This document shows, in pieces, positions 1-12,190 of a DNA stretch of 64,000 nt. A program made the position numbers and the translations under genes. Origin of the DNA: Siphonodentalium dalli (Eukaryota > Mollusca > Scaphopoda > Gadilida > Siphonodentaliidae); NCBI GenBank assembly GCA_032622095.1, contig CP136065.1, positions 41,511,503 through 41,575,502 of the forward strand, given 5' to 3'. Position 1 is the first letter of the stretch. Each line of letters begins with the position of its first letter. Below the pieces are notes generated by a model. It was not told where the DNA came from, searched no databases, and saw nothing but the letters and a program-made list of their open reading frames with translations.

Positions 1-417
1 TTCGTAATTCTTATCCGTAGTAGTTCATCAAGCGACAACTATAACCTATTAGTAATTCTTATCAGTAGTAGTTCATTAAGCGACTACTATTAGCTATTCG
101 TAATTCATATCAGTAGTAGTTAATTTTGCTACTACTATAAGTCATGCCTAATTATTATCAGTAGTGGTAATTATGCGACTACTATACGCCATGCCTAATT
201 AATATCACTATAGTAGTTCATCAAGCGACAACTATAACCTATTAGTAATTCTTATCAGTAATAGTTCATTAAGCGACTACTATTATCTGTTCGTAATTCA
301 TATTAGTAGTAGTTAATTTTGCTACTACTATAAGTCATGCCTAATTATTATCAGTAGTGGTAATTATGCGACTATTATACGCCATGCCTAATTAATATCA
401 CTATAGTAGTTCATTAA

Positions 418-910
418 AGGCACGGTTGGCCTTAATTGTCGAAATATTCATATTTGTTCCAAACACCGTAAACAGAAAAACACTAAAACGCATACAGTTC
501 CGTTGATATATACCATGACCATCGCGTAAACAGCATGTTATCATAAAGACCTACTATATTTTACCTAAGCAAGAGCCTGATTGTGTTACAGAACACAGCA
601 CAATGCTACTGGCTAATCACACCCAAATGGCATAAACGCTCTTTATTAGCTCCCTATCAGGAATTCACCAACTAAGAACGCTCTTTATGTTTACCATCAT
701 AATATAAACAAACACCAGAAAAGTAACTTTTTATGCTTTTGTTTACATAACAATGGTCAAACATATGACAATACCATTCTGTTTATGCGATATTTCTTAT
801 TTGTATACGGACAAAGTCTGTCTACATTTTGATGTTCTTTCTGTTTGTGGCGGTTTTTGACGTGTGGAAATATTTTCACATGATACCCACCGCCAAGGCC
901 AACTGTACCT
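418..910 (+). mobile_element. TTAA-flanked non-autonomous element, family T1, copy 1
   Basis: A 493-bp non-satellite block sits precisely in a TTAA of the 48-bp satellite. TTAA occurs at 414-417 and at 911-914, and the satellite reads straight through once the element and one TTAA are removed. The ends are inverted: AGGCACGGTTGGCCTT at the left, and the reverse complement of the right end is AGGTACAGTTGGCCTT (14 of 16 match). No coding capacity is visible. TTAA duplication and short terminal inverted repeats are typical of piggyBac-type transposons; membership is inferred. Confidence 0.88.
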
Positions 911-2545
911 TTAAGCGACTACCATGAGCTATTCGTAATTATTATCAGTAGTAGTTCATTAAGCGACTACTATTACCTATTCGTAATTGTTATCAGTAGC
1001 AGTTCATTAAGCCACTACTAATAGCTATTCGTAAGTATTATCCGCAGTAGTTCATTAAGCGATTACTATTAGCTATTCGTAAGTATTACCCATAGTAGTT
1101 CATTACGCGATTACTATTAGCTATTCGTAATTATTGACAGTAGTAGTCATTAAGCGACTACTATAAGCTAATCGAAATTCTTATCAGTAGTAGTTCATTA
1201 AGCGACTACTATAACTATTAGTAATTCTTAACAGTGGTAGTTCATTAAACGACTACTATACGCTATTCGTAGTTCTTAGCAGTAGTAGCTCATTAAGCGA
1301 CTATCATAAGCTATTCGTAATTCTTATCAGTAGTAGTTCATTAAGCGACTAATATTAGCTATTCGTAATTATTATCAGTGGTAGTTCATTAAGCGACTAC
1401 TATAAGCTATTCGTAGTTCTTAACAGTATTAGTTCATTAAGCGACTACTATAAGCTATTCGTAATTCTGATCAGTAGTAGTTCTTTAAGCGACAACTATT
1501 AGCTCTTCGTAATTCTTATCAGTAGAAGTTCATTAAGCGACTACTATTAGCTATTCGTAATTATTGACAGTAGTAGTTCATTAAGCGACTACTATAAGCT
1601 AATCGAAATTCTTATCAGTAGCAGTTCATTAAGCGACTACTATAACTATTAGTAATTCTTAACAGTGGTAGTTCATTAAACGACTACTATAAGCTATTCG
1701 TAGTTCTTAGCAGTAGTAGCTCATTAAGCGACTACCATAAGCTATTCGCAATTCTTATCAGTAGTAGTTCATTAAGCGACTAATATTAGCTATTCGTAAT
1801 TCTTATCAGTGGCAGTTCATTAAGCGACTACTATAAGCTATTAGTAGTTCTTAACAGTATTAGTTCATTAAGCGACTACTATAAGCTATTCGTAATTCTG
1901 ATCAGTAGTAGTTCTTTAAGCGACGACTATTAGCTGTTCGTAATTCTTATCAGTAGAAGTTCATTAAGCGACTACTATTAGCTATTCGTAATTCTTATCA
2001 GTAGTAGTTCATTACGGGACTACTGTAAGCTATTAGCAATTCTTATCAGTAGTAGTTCATTAAGCGACTAATATTAGCTATTAGTAATTCTTATCAGTAG
2101 TAGTTCATTAAGCGACTAATATTAGTTATTCGTAATTCTTATCCGTAGTAGTTCATCAAGCGACAACTATAACCTATTAGTAATTCTTATCAGTAGTAGT
2201 TCATTAAGCGACTACTATTAGCTATTCGTAATTCATATCAGTAGTAGTTAATTTTGCTACTACTATAAGTCATGCCTAATTATTATCAGTAGTGGTAATT
2301 ATGCGACTACTATACGCCATGCCTAATTAATATCACTATAGTAGTTCATCAAGCGACAACTATAACCTATTAGTAATTCTTATCAGTAATAGTTCATTAA
2401 GCGACTACTATTATCTGTTCGTAATTCATATTAGTAGTAGTTAATTTTGCTACTACTATAAGTCATGCCTAATTATTATCAGTAGTGGTAATTATGCGAC
2501 TATTATACGCCATGCCTAATTAATATCACTATAGTAGTTCATTAA

Positions 2546-3038
2546 AGGCACGGTTGGCCTTAATTGTCGAAATATTCATATTTGTTCCAAACACCGTAAA
2601 CAGAAAAACACTAAAACGCATACAGTTCCGTTCATATATACCATGACCATCGCGTAAACAGCATGTTATCATAAAGACCTACTATATTTTACCTAAGCAA
2701 GAGCCTGATTGTGTTACAGAACACAGCACAATGCTACTGGCTAATCACACCCAAATGGCATAAACGCTCTTTATTAGCTCCCTATCAGGAATTCACCAAC
2801 TAAGAACGCTCTTTATGTTTACCATCATAATATAAACAAACACCAGAAAAGTAACTTTTTATGCTTTTGTTTACATAACAATGGTCAAACATATGACAAT
2901 ACCATTCTGTTTATGCGATATTTCTTATTTGTATACGGACAAAGTCTGTCTACATTTTGATGTTCTTTCTGTTTGTGGCGGTTTTTGACGTGTGGAAATA
3001 TTTTCACATGATACCCACCGCCAAGGCCAACTGTACCT
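2546..3038 (+). mobile_element. TTAA-flanked element, family T1, copy 2 (segmental copy of copy 1)
   Basis: Same element as 418-910, with TTAA at 2542-2545 and 3039-3042. It lies exactly 2128 bp downstream and is embedded in the same satellite phase, so it arose by duplication of the satellite block and not by a second insertion. I noticed one base difference (504 versus 2632). Confidence 0.88.
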
Positions 3039-4362
3039 TTAAGCGACTACCATGAGCTATTCGTAATTATTATCAGTAGTAGTTCATTAAGCGACTACTA
3101 TTACCTATTCGTAATTGTTATCAGTAGCAGTTCATTAAGCCACTACTAATAGCTATTCGTAAGTATTATCCGCAGTAGTTCATTAAGCGATTACTATTAG
3201 CTATTCGTAAGTATTACCCATAGTAGTTCATTACGCGATTACTATTAGCTATTCGTAATTATTGACAGTAGTAGTCATTAAGCGACTACTATAAGCTAAT
3301 CGAAATTCTTATCAGTAGTAGTTCATTAAGCGACTACTATAACTATTAGTAATTCTTAACAGTGGTAGTTCATTAAACGACTACTATACGCTATTCGTAG
3401 TTCTTAGCAGTAGTAGCTCATTAAGCGACTATCATAAGCTATTCGTAATTCTTATCAGTAGTAGTTCATTAAGCGACTAATATTAGCTATTCGTAATTAT
3501 TATCAGTGGTAGTTCATTAAGCGACTACTATAAGCTATTCGTAGTTCTTAACAGTATTAGTTCATTAAGCGACTACTATAAGCTATTCGTAATTCTGATC
3601 AGTAGTAGTTCTTTAAGCGACAACTATTAGCTCTTCGTAATTCTTATCAGTAGAAGTTCATTAAGCGACGACTATTAGCTGTTCGTAATTCTTATCAGTA
3701 GTAGTTCATTACGCGACAACTATAACCTATTAGTAATTCTTATCAGTAGTAGTTCATTAAGCGACTACTATTAGCTATTCGTAATTCTTAACAGTAGTAG
3801 TTCATTATGCGACTACTATAAGCTATTCGTAATTTTTATCAGTGGAAGTTCATTAAGCGACTACGATAAGCTATTTGTAATTCTTAACAGTAGTAGTTCA
3901 TTATGCGACTACTATACGCCATGCCTAATTCTTATCACTATAGTAGATCATTAAACGACTATTATTAGCTATTTGTAATTCGTATTAATAGTTATTCATT
4001 AAGCGACTACTATCAGCTATTAGTAATTCTTATCAGTAGTAGTTCATTTAGCGACTACTATAATCTATTCGTAATTCTTATCAGTAGTAGTTCATTAAGC
4101 GACTACTATAAACGATTAGTAATTCCTAACAGTAGTATTTCATTATGCGAAAGGTGTCCAATACAACAGATCTTGTTGATTATTACATATGTACATGTCT
4201 ATTATATACTTAATATTTTCGAAGAAAAATGGGGGCATCCTTTCAATATTGGATTGACTTAGTCCATCTGTCTGTCAGTCTGGCCATCCGTCCAGGCATA
4301 TGATACAGCCATGACTTATCGGACCTGAACGAATTTGGTATGGAGATTTGACAATAGGAGTA

Positions 4363-4563
4363 CTATAATGCTCTAATTAATCGACCCCTTAACGACAGCA
4401 GAATTATGGGTAATTTTTCAGAATTTAGTCGGAAATATGGCTTGTTGCCATTCATCGGAAAGGGCTTTCCGATGAATGGCAACAAGCCATATTTCGACTA
4501 AATCCTGAAAAGTTACCCACAATTATGCTGTCGTTAAGGGGTCGATTAATTAGAGCATTATTG
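4363..4563. mobile_element. TA-flanked foldback element, family F1, copy 1
   Basis: A near-complete palindrome of about 200 bp. Left-arm motifs (AATCGACCCCTTAA, GTCGGAAATATGGCTTG, CCATTCATCGGAAAG) return in reverse order as CTTTCCGATGAATGGC, CAAGCCATATTTC and TTAAGGGGTCGATT. It is flanked by TA (4361-4362 and 4564-4565). Related copies start CAGTAATGCCC and end GGGCATTACTG. TA duplication and a CAGT start fit Tc1/mariner-type MITEs (inference). Confidence 0.8.
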
Positions 4564-4565
4564 TA

Positions 4566-5660
4566 CTTTCATAATAGGGCCCAAATGGCGTCAGTGTTTT
4601 CCGTTCTAGTTTTATCCCTTTTGTTTATCTGGAAATAATGGTTTTCTGTTTGTCTAAGTATACATGTGTATAGATATACATTTATGATATGCTATGTTAT
4701 CAAATAGTAGTATTTTTTGCATCAGATAATAACCGTTATCCGTCTAGTTCGATATCGATATCTCACTCGTGTCCATCCGCGCTGAAATTATAAGTGATTA
4801 GGTACTAGATGAGTTAACATCGCTTCGCCACTGAGTGTTCTGGTTAAAACATTGTAATATGTTATCATATCATTTGTTTGTTAAACATACTGTGATGTTT
4901 GCCTCTTTATCCCTGAACCAATCTGTCTGAAAAAATTGGAACTATTTTCATATGCACAAGCTCATTACCATGGCTGTACTTGGGTATCCATATTTGCAGA
5001 GCCACTCGTGGAAATTCATTTTTTTTTGGGCATCACTCAAGAGATAATTCCAATATCCAACCAAAAAGTGTAGATATCCTCTATGTATCTCAGCCATCAG
5101 TTATCTGAATAAAACTAGGTGTGAAGTTGTGCCATCAGGAATATTTTTAAAAAGACAGCACCATAAAATTATTCACATTTTTAGTTCATATATATTTGCG
5201 GCAGAAAACACAAACCACAGGTTCCCAATGTTTTAGATGATCCCATGGCACTGTTAAGTCTGGTGCCGAATTGAACCCGAGACATTTGTAGCTTCATCAA
5301 CTGATTCCACACACAACTGAGCATACATGTGCAATTCTATCAGTTCTCATATAAAGCGACTATTGCAACAGTGGTTTTTGTTGATGCTTATGTAATTTTA
5401 AACATAAACAGCATGTTCGTGACTTGCCGTTTCCGGGAGCGGAATACAGCCCGATAAGTGCTCTCAATGGCACCAGTGTCTTACGTATATAGCTTTTGCT
5501 TCTGGCAAATGACCGTGGAATATGAGAACGAATCACGAAGTCGTGGTTTTGGGTATATAGAAATATCGCCAGTAATTCGGTCAGACTGCTTTGGGCGCCA
5601 GGTTCGATTATACAGACGCGGAACACGCTCTCAAGGATGCAGCCATATAATTACTATCTC
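4566..5660. other. Repeat-derived stretch without a gene
   Basis: 4684-4932 matches 16272-16520 in the same orientation (shared CATCAGATA, CCGTTATCCGTCTAG, GAGTGTTC and TTTATCCCT..ACCAATCTGTCTG), which defines a dispersed repeat of about 250 bp. The rest up to 5660 shows nothing I recognise. The short open frames at 5360-5664 run on both strands and look like chance. Confidence 0.5.
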
Positions 5661-5664
5661 TTAA

Positions 5665-6055
5665 CCCTTTACCCAACAGAACGGCCCTGTGCCAATGCAT
5701 TCTCTTATATATGCGAGTCGACCATAGGTCGCCTCGCATATATAAGAGAATGCATTGGCTTAACACATTAAAAATTATAAAATTGTTAAAGAATGTAAGA
5801 AAAATTGTAAAAAGTATTAAAAAAAGATTTTTTTTAGGCCAATGCATTCTCTTATATATGCGAGGCGACCTATGGTCGACTCGCATATATAAGAGAATGC
5901 ATTGGCACAGGGTATAACTGTAACTATCACAATGTGGTCAAGGAGCCGGTTCCAATGATATCCATATGTGTATGGTTCTATTGAGACAGACCGAAGATAT
6001 TTTAGGCTGTTGAAGCTTTATTTGGCCGGTTTTGGCCGGTTTGTTGGGTAAAGGG
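5665..6055. mobile_element. TTAA-flanked element, family T2, copy 1
   Basis: TTAA at 5661-5664 and 6056-6059. Terminal inverted repeat CCCTTTACCCAACA at the left and TGTTGGGTAAAGGG at the right. Inside are two palindromes of about 67 bp, each built as GCCAATGCATTCTCTTATAT, TATGCGAG, a short GTCGACC..GGTCG centre, and the inverse. The palindromes are separated by an AT-rich spacer. A CCC start next to TTAA is piggyBac-like. No coding capacity. Confidence 0.88.
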
Positions 6056-6249
6056 TTAATAAAATCGCTAAAATAACCAGTTTGTCTTGTTGTTCCGACA
6101 AGTCTTATATGCGTATATCTCGTTTTATAGCGAAGATTTACGCAAGGAAATTCGACCCGTCTTTAAAACACAATAAACAGACGAAGGATTGGGTGTTGCT
6201 CAAAAACTGGTTTCGACAGTTTCGAGACATGTTTGAACAAGTGCACCAC

Positions 6250-7175
6250 ACATCGTGAGAAAACTAAAGATCATTCAAACACGACTACGATGGCTGAGAT
6301 CCCATGTTATAGCACAGACGTATTTTCACTCAAAGTGCAAAAATTCGTGAACAAATGAATGGACGAAACTAATACCACGTGGATCCTTTCCCTGACCTCT
6401 GACCCCTGACATTCCAAAGGTGGTTTTCTGTTTGGTTTATTAATTTTCTGAGTTGGCTTAATTCGAAAGATGTCTTAAAGACTTTGTGGACCCATTTTTT
6501 CCCAAAATTTGATAGAGTCCAAATAAATGATTCTGTTCACGTATATTAAGAAACCATGCCCATTGATGCAACATTTTAAGAGTATACTTCATGGTGTACA
6601 CATTCCCATGTTTTTCTTGGACCATTGCCTGTAAATAATATTGTTTTTAAAATCTCTATAAAGTTCACATTTTGTATGAATTATACTCTTAAAATGTTGC
6701 ACCAATGGGCATGGTTTTCTGTGATGACTGATATACATGAACAGAATTCTTTATTTGGACTCTATCAAATTTTGGAAAAAAATGGGTCCACAAAGACCTT
6801 AATTATTCCAGCAGACAATGACTGGACAAAACATGTACGCGGGTAACCTTCAATTTTTATTGTGGTTCATGAATATTCCAAATATCATTCACATCCGATT
6901 TAAGATGGCGGAGATACATGGATGGCCTCATATATTAAACTCTATTGAACTCAGAAGAAATGAATGGACAAACAATGTTACATGTGGATAATGGTACCTT
7001 CGTGAAACATCGTGAGAAAACTAAAGATCATTCAAACACGACTACGATGGCTGAGATCCCATGTTATAGCACAGACGTATTTTCACTCAAAGTGCAAAAA
7101 TTCGTGAACAAATGAATGGACGAAACTAATACCACGTGGATCCTTCCCCCTGACCTCTGACCCCTGACATTCCAA
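6250..7175. repeat. Direct repeats of about 168 bp bracketing a TTAA element
   Basis: 6250-6417 and 7007-7175 are near-identical (ACATCGTGAGAAAACTAAAG through CCCCTGACATTCCAA). They differ at a CCTTTCCC versus CCTTCCCCC run. The 590 bp between them contains element T3. No primer-binding site, polypurine tract or TG..CA ends were seen, so a solo-LTR pair is not supported. Confidence 0.8.
6479..6798. mobile_element. TTAA-flanked foldback element, family T3
   Basis: TTAA at 6475-6478 and 6799-6802. Arms of about 115 bp are inverted: AGACTTTGTGGACCCATTTT at the left, AAAATGGGTCCACAAAGACC at the right, and further inside AATTTGATAGAGTCCAAATAAA and ACATTTTAAGAGTATA with their inverses. The left arm has small differences from the right. 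Only one copy was seen here. Confidence 0.8.
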
Positions 7176-7540
7176 TGATACTATACGATGAGTGAGACAG
7201 CTATAGCGCCAATGTTTCTACGGACGGGAATAAAATAACACATATGTACATAACTTTTATCGTTGGTCTAGTGAGACACTTCACCTGCACCCCCCCCCCC
7301 CCCCCCCGGGTCACTGTGTAGGGTATCCCCTGTGGTAACCGTAGAAATATATCAATTGCACAGTTATATGTATACGTCATCATAATTTAATCAAAACATC
7401 GATCATTTACATATTTGCACTTGACTGATTATTTACATCATTATATAAATTCTCACAGGTCATATATACAATCATGACAGTTATACTAATGGTGACCATT
7501 TCTGGTCAACTGGTTCTGTACTAATGCCATGCATAATGGC

Positions 7541-7671
7541 CAAGCCTTGAAATAGGGTGTCTGTTATTTGCAGAATGAGGGTGAATTTAGTGATGCTACA
7601 GGCTAGCATCACCAAATTCACCCTCTGGGGACCTCATTCTGCAAATGACAGACACCCTATTTCAAGGCTTG
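7541..7671. mobile_element. Palindromic hAT-like MITE with 8-bp target duplication
   Basis: A 131-bp element that is almost entirely one inverted repeat: CAAGCCTTGAAATAGGGTGT through a TGATGCTA/TAGCATCA centre to ACACCCTATTTCAAGGCTTG. The 8-bp sequence ATAATGGC occurs directly on both sides (7533-7540 and 7672-7679). An 8-bp duplication with CA..TG ends is the hAT superfamily signature (established); family assignment is inferred. Confidence 0.85.
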
Positions 7672-7736
7672 ATAATGGCCGTGCGTCCTGCTGATTTACG
7701 TAATCCTATAGATATCATTTACAACTATAATATTCA

Positions 7737-8073
7737 AAACATATTATGGACTTGTTCGGGTGCGTAAAACTTGATAAATTAGTACTCAGGCGCTATGCTA
7801 ACTGGGGGAATGTAGCATTCTACTAACATCGCCCAAAATAAAAATAAAATAAAATCTACTATACAACTCCATAGAAAAACCCGTCTGAACAACAATCGGC
7901 GATAAACTAACGCAAATGATTTGCGCCATCGATACTCATTGCAATTAATAAATATATAAGACTGACGGTGTGTGTTGTAAATTTGGGTTAATATTCATAA
8001 AAATAACTGCTTTGAGCAAGTTTTTTATTCTCCATTTTTATTTGATCACCATGTCGGAGTGTTTCACATCACT
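7737..8073. mobile_element. TTAA-type element, family T4, copy 1 (left site decayed)
   Basis: Starts after TTCA (7733-7736) with AACATATTATGGACTTGTTC and ends CACATCACT before TTAA (8074-8077). Internal landmarks shared with the other copies: GGGGGAATGTAGCATTCTAC, ATCGGCGATAAACTAACGCA and AATATATAAGA.TGACG. Confidence 0.7.
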
Positions 8074-8396
8074 TTAACTCCGATAATTGTTATCTTCCCC
8101 ATAAACATGCGATATTTGCGTTCTAAAACTTAAATAGTTTGTGTCGTTTGTTTACCGTATCGCAATTTACAACAAATTAAAAACCCAAAATGAAGCCCAT
8201 GCATGGCACAAGTTTGAATGAAACAGATGTTGTATTGTGGCATTGTAGGATATTTTACATGTACCTAACGTATGTTTACGTTGTCCGTACTATGTACCAT
8301 AAAGGCTAGAAACAATTGGCCGCGAAAATGAAAATGTGTCCAAAGAAACTATATATTATTTATTATTATATGATATTTGGCCTTAAAGATACGGTC

Positions 8397-8908
8397 GGCG
8401 TTGGCGGTGGGTATGCTGTTAAAATATTCATCTCCGTCAAAAACTGCCATAAACAGAAAGAACAGTAAAATATAGACAGATTTTGTTCTTATACCAATCA
8501 GAAATATGGCATAAACAGTATGTTATTGTCAATTATTTTTTCTTTGTTATTTAAACAAAAGCAAAAAACGTTACGTTACCTGGCTTTTGTTTAGATCCGG
8601 ATATGGTAAACATAAAGAGCGTTATTCGTTACTGTTTTCCTGATATGGAAATAATAAAGAGCGTTTATATCATTTGTGTGTGATAATTAACCAATAGAAT
8701 TGCGCTGTGTTATGTAAACAGAAGCACAACTTCTGCAACACGAGCAGGCTCTTATTTACGTACACCGTCGTACGTCTTGACGACTATATACTAGTTACGC
8801 ACTGATTATGTTTGGAATATGAACAAAACTATATATATTTTAATATTCCTTCTGTTGATGGCGATTTGAACAAATATGAATATTTCTGCAACGAACGCCG
8901 CCCGTGCC
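8397..8908 (-). mobile_element. TTAA-flanked element, family T1, copy 3
   Basis: TTAA at 8393-8396 and 8909-8912. The sequence is related to the reverse complement of copies 1 and 2: AGATACGGTCGGCGTTGGCGG at the left, internal AAAACTGCCATAAACAGAAAG and ATAAAGAGCGTTTAT, and CCGTGCCT at the right. It is clearly diverged, so it is an independent and older insertion of about 512 bp. Confidence 0.8.
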
Positions 8909-8912
8909 TTTA

Positions 8913-9788
8913 ACAGCTCTGCTTGTTCCATCAATATCACACAGGGACGCCATAATGTGTTCGAAAAGGGCGGTAATATATCACGACTGATAATTTCAAC
9001 ATTAGGTTTTTTCTTCTATATTTTCCAAAGATATCAGAAAGTTGTTAGACTAATCTGAGCTAACCCAACAACTCATCTCGGATACTGCAAGAACCGGAAT
9101 CGATCAGGTTTGTTTTTGATGAGATGTTGGCCGAAGTCATTTGAACACTCATATCTTCTCAACAGTCGTATTTGTATGAGACGGTATTCATAGTGAGCAA
9201 TCAAAACAGATAAACATAGCTCACTTGCTATCTTTTTTGTGGAATTATTTTGCAGTGTGAGTGAAGAAATTGTTGAGACTGATTTCGATGTGAGATCTCT
9301 TACCGCCATGTTCGAGCAAATTATGGAGTGGTTCCCGCCCATGCTCATTGCTATGTTAGCAGGATCCATCAAACTCATGGCATTATATAGCAGGACCAGT
9401 TATGACTATAGACTCGCACGCCCACGTGTCACACTCATACAACAGGGCGGTGTTCTTAGAAGCAAAGCAACTAGACGCTGTGTAACATACATGTATATGA
9501 GAGGTGCGTGATATAATGTTACATACATGTTGATGATGATTTTATTTATATGCATTTATGATAATGAGTGATAACTGACGGATGAGTGCCTTCATCCAAC
9601 TTCTGATTGAGATCCAACCCCAAACGCATAATCCATGCAGTTGTCAACAGCGGTCGGGTTCCCATATATCCAAGGTAGAACAAGTTAAAACAAGATATTT
9701 ATGAGACAAAATTTATATTATTCACGAAAATTACAGTGAATAATAGCGACATCACTGGTGGCTATGATTAACTCAGCGATCATTGATA
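8913..9788. other. No assignable gene; weak exon-like signals
   Basis: Nothing firm. There is an acceptor-like TTATTTTGCAG (about 9256) on the plus strand followed by an open stretch to about 9511. The minus strand has ATGGCG followed by GTAAGAG near 9308. The two signals lie on opposite strands and neither has a partner exon. Confidence 0.2.
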
Positions 9789-10029
9789 CCCACCAGTGAC
9801 TTTTTAAAATAGAAATTCGCGATTTTGGTAAATCGAACCCAAGAGCTAAGTTCTAATTTATCAACAGTTTTCAGCTAAATTCCAAATAACCAAAACTGTT
9901 TTTCTTTCAGATATATTTGATATGATGTAATGATTTTGACGCCAACACTGTTGATAATTATGTTATATCTAATTAGCCACAGGGCTCTATTTGCCAAATT
10001 GTGAATTTCTGTCAAACGTCACTGGTGGG
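9789..10029. mobile_element. TA-flanked MITE with 40-bp inverted ends
   Basis: CCCACCAGTGAC..AAATTCGCGATTTTGG at the left is inverted at the right as CCAAATTGTGAATTT..GTCACTGGTGGG, with TA at 9787-9788 and 10030-10031. It is 241 bp. A further partial copy of the terminal motif (CACTGGTGG) lies just upstream near 9752, so an older element may be nested here. Confidence 0.65.
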
Positions 10030-10031
10030 TA

Positions 10032-10692
10032 ATATTCATCTCCATGCACTTGACCCTATATAGTCACTATAATTTCAGTATTTGTTCGTGTCAGGTGCAC
10101 GTTTGTTATTCTACCGTGGGAGGTCTATGTCTAAAAACTAGAGCTCGATTTTGGCATCTGCATCAGCTCAGTACGCGCAAAGTGAATCGTAATATTCAGT
10201 GGGCCGGTCAGGTCAATCCTAGCAATTAGTCGTTTTTGTTCAAGTTCGGCGATAAAAATAGCTTAATGAACAGACGAAATAGTTAGACACGAACGCTATA
10301 TATCTCAATCAAATATATAAAGTAATAAAAGTCAGATTAAATACAAGGACATTCCAAAGGATATTCTGTGTTAGAAGAAAAATAAGATTCATGTGTTTCT
10401 TCGGAGTCGAGCAATAAAGAGCGTACTTTGTTAGTATTGTCCGTATATGGTAAAATAAAGAACGTTAATAACAGGTAGTGTGCGGGATGGAAGTAAGAAA
10501 CGGGTTGAACAATTGGTACATTACTATGACTTCGGAAGTTTTTTTCAGAGTGTATATAATCTTTATTTTAGTATTTCTTGTATTTATCTAACAATTTGGA
10601 TCGCCGGAACGTGATACAAGTGAGAAATTACTACATAAAATCTGAGATATGAAGATGGTCAACCTCGTGACTCTTTTTATCGTGTTTTATGT
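10032..10692. other. No gene recognised
   Basis: Nothing coding. 10415-10470 (ATAAAGAGCG.. and ATAAAGAACGTT) resembles the middle of family T1 and is probably a worn fragment. Confidence 0.4.
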
Positions 10693-10696
10693 TTAA

Positions 10697-11152
10697 CCCT
10701 TTACCCGACAGAACTGCCCTGTGTCAATGCATTCTCTTATATATGCGAGTCGACCATAGGTCGCCTCGCATATATAAGAGTATGCATTGGCTTAACACAT
10801 ATTAAAAATGATAAAATTGTCAAAGAATGTAGAAAAATATTATAAAATATGTTAAAAAATGTAAGAAAAAATTATAAAATTGTTAAAGAATGTAATAAAA
10901 AATGGTAAAAAGTGTTAAAAAATATTTTTTTAGGCCAATGCATTCTCTTATATATGCGAGGCGACCTATGGTCGACTCGCATATATAAGAGAATGCATTG
11001 GCACAGGGCATAACTGTAACCATCACAATGTGGTCAATGAACCGGTTCCAATGATATCCATATTTGTATGATGTTATTGAGACAGACCGAAGATATTTTA
11101 GGCTGTTGAAGCTTTATTTTGGGCGTTTTTGGCCGCTTTCTTGGGTAAAGGG
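10697..11152. mobile_element. TTAA-flanked element, family T2, copy 2
   Basis: TTAA at 10693-10696 and 11153-11156. Same ends (CCCTTTACCCGACA and TTGGGTAAAGGG), the same two internal palindromes, and a longer AT-rich spacer (456 bp overall) that contains a partial tandem of AAAATTGT.AAAGAATGTA. Confidence 0.88.
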
Positions 11153-11156
11153 TTAA

Positions 11157-11892
11157 CATGGATCTATAACCCGAGGACATTCTTATTGGAGTGATCGAGC
11201 GGATCACATCAGAGTGAAAACAGGGATCCCTCTATTCTACAACAATGTGAAATAATGAAAAGAGAGTGTCCTTTGATGTATGCTGATATGATAATAATAT
11301 AAAGAGCTTTGATGATGTGGTAAGTCTAATGAATGTGCTACTGTATTCCATGTATACCTATCTATGAATTGTTTTCATTTTCAGAATATGACAATTGCGA
11401 AAAATTACTAAGTTTAATTTGATGCCAGAACACCACGCGTTCCTTCAATGGATGGTCATACCACACATAGTTGCAAACGAACGCGAACCTCAATTATAAC
11501 GACATATGTACACGTATAAAGTGTGTTCACTTGTTCACCACCATGTAACAAGATAGCAATCGACCACTCTACTCGTGTGAGACGTCGACGCACGTTTTGC
11601 ACAACTCCAGGCATGAAATGCAAGACATTTTCACTTTATAAATCAGCGAAAACTATTGAATTTTATACATCACCTTCGTTGCATATATAAAATATGGAAA
11701 TTATCAAGAGAATAACACAAGTGACTTTTAATACATTTGATACATGATTTATTTTTATTCGCCACGCCAAAAATAAAAATCATTCAAGATACATGTATAG
11801 AAAATCCATTTTGAAATAGCTGGATTATATGCAAAAAGTGCGTTTAGGCCTTCATATCATAAGCACTGAGTAAGACATGGCTATAACATGTG
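11157..11892. other. No feature recognised
   Basis: AT-rich sequence with no repeat, exon or structural signal that I could support. Confidence 0.5.
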
Positions 11893-11895
11893 TGT

Positions 11896-11970
11896 GCTCT
11901 CTCGCCCTCTCTCTCTATCTCTCTCTCCCTCTCTCTCTCTATTTCTCTCTCTCTCTCTCTCTTTCTCTTC
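11896..11970. repeat. (CT)n microsatellite
   Basis: Interrupted CTCTCT run of about 75 bp with occasional TAT and CCC breaks. A CRE-like TGACGTCA lies shortly downstream at 12014-12021. Confidence 0.9.
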
Positions 11971-12190
11971 ACTCACTCTTTCCTCCTCTCTTTTTCTCGT
12001 TGCAATCTTGAAATGACGTCACTAGTTCTTATTTATTCCACACGATTTGCGAGTCCGTGAACCAAGTCTGACAGCGATTAGCTTGTTAAAGCAGACGGTT
12101 TAATCCGATCACTTCCTATTTGGGTCCAATCGAACGCGCCTTTGGTAGTATGTCGTGTTGCATTTCGTGGCTAATGATGTCTTTTGACAG

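Larger units (their letters stand above)
1..4150. repeat. 48-bp satellite array with higher-order duplication
   Basis: Tandem monomers of 48 bp, built on TTCATTAAGCGACTACTA followed by TTAGCTATTCGTAATTC, run from the window start to about 4150, roughly 65 units in total. Two identical-family mobile elements (418-910 and 2546-3038) interrupt the array. Positions 1-1541 reappear at 2129-3669 with an offset of 2128 bp and almost no change. Inside the first block a 430-bp sub-block (from 1131) is repeated from 1561. The array continues beyond the left edge, so its true size is unknown. Each monomer contains a TTAA. Confidence 0.95.
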
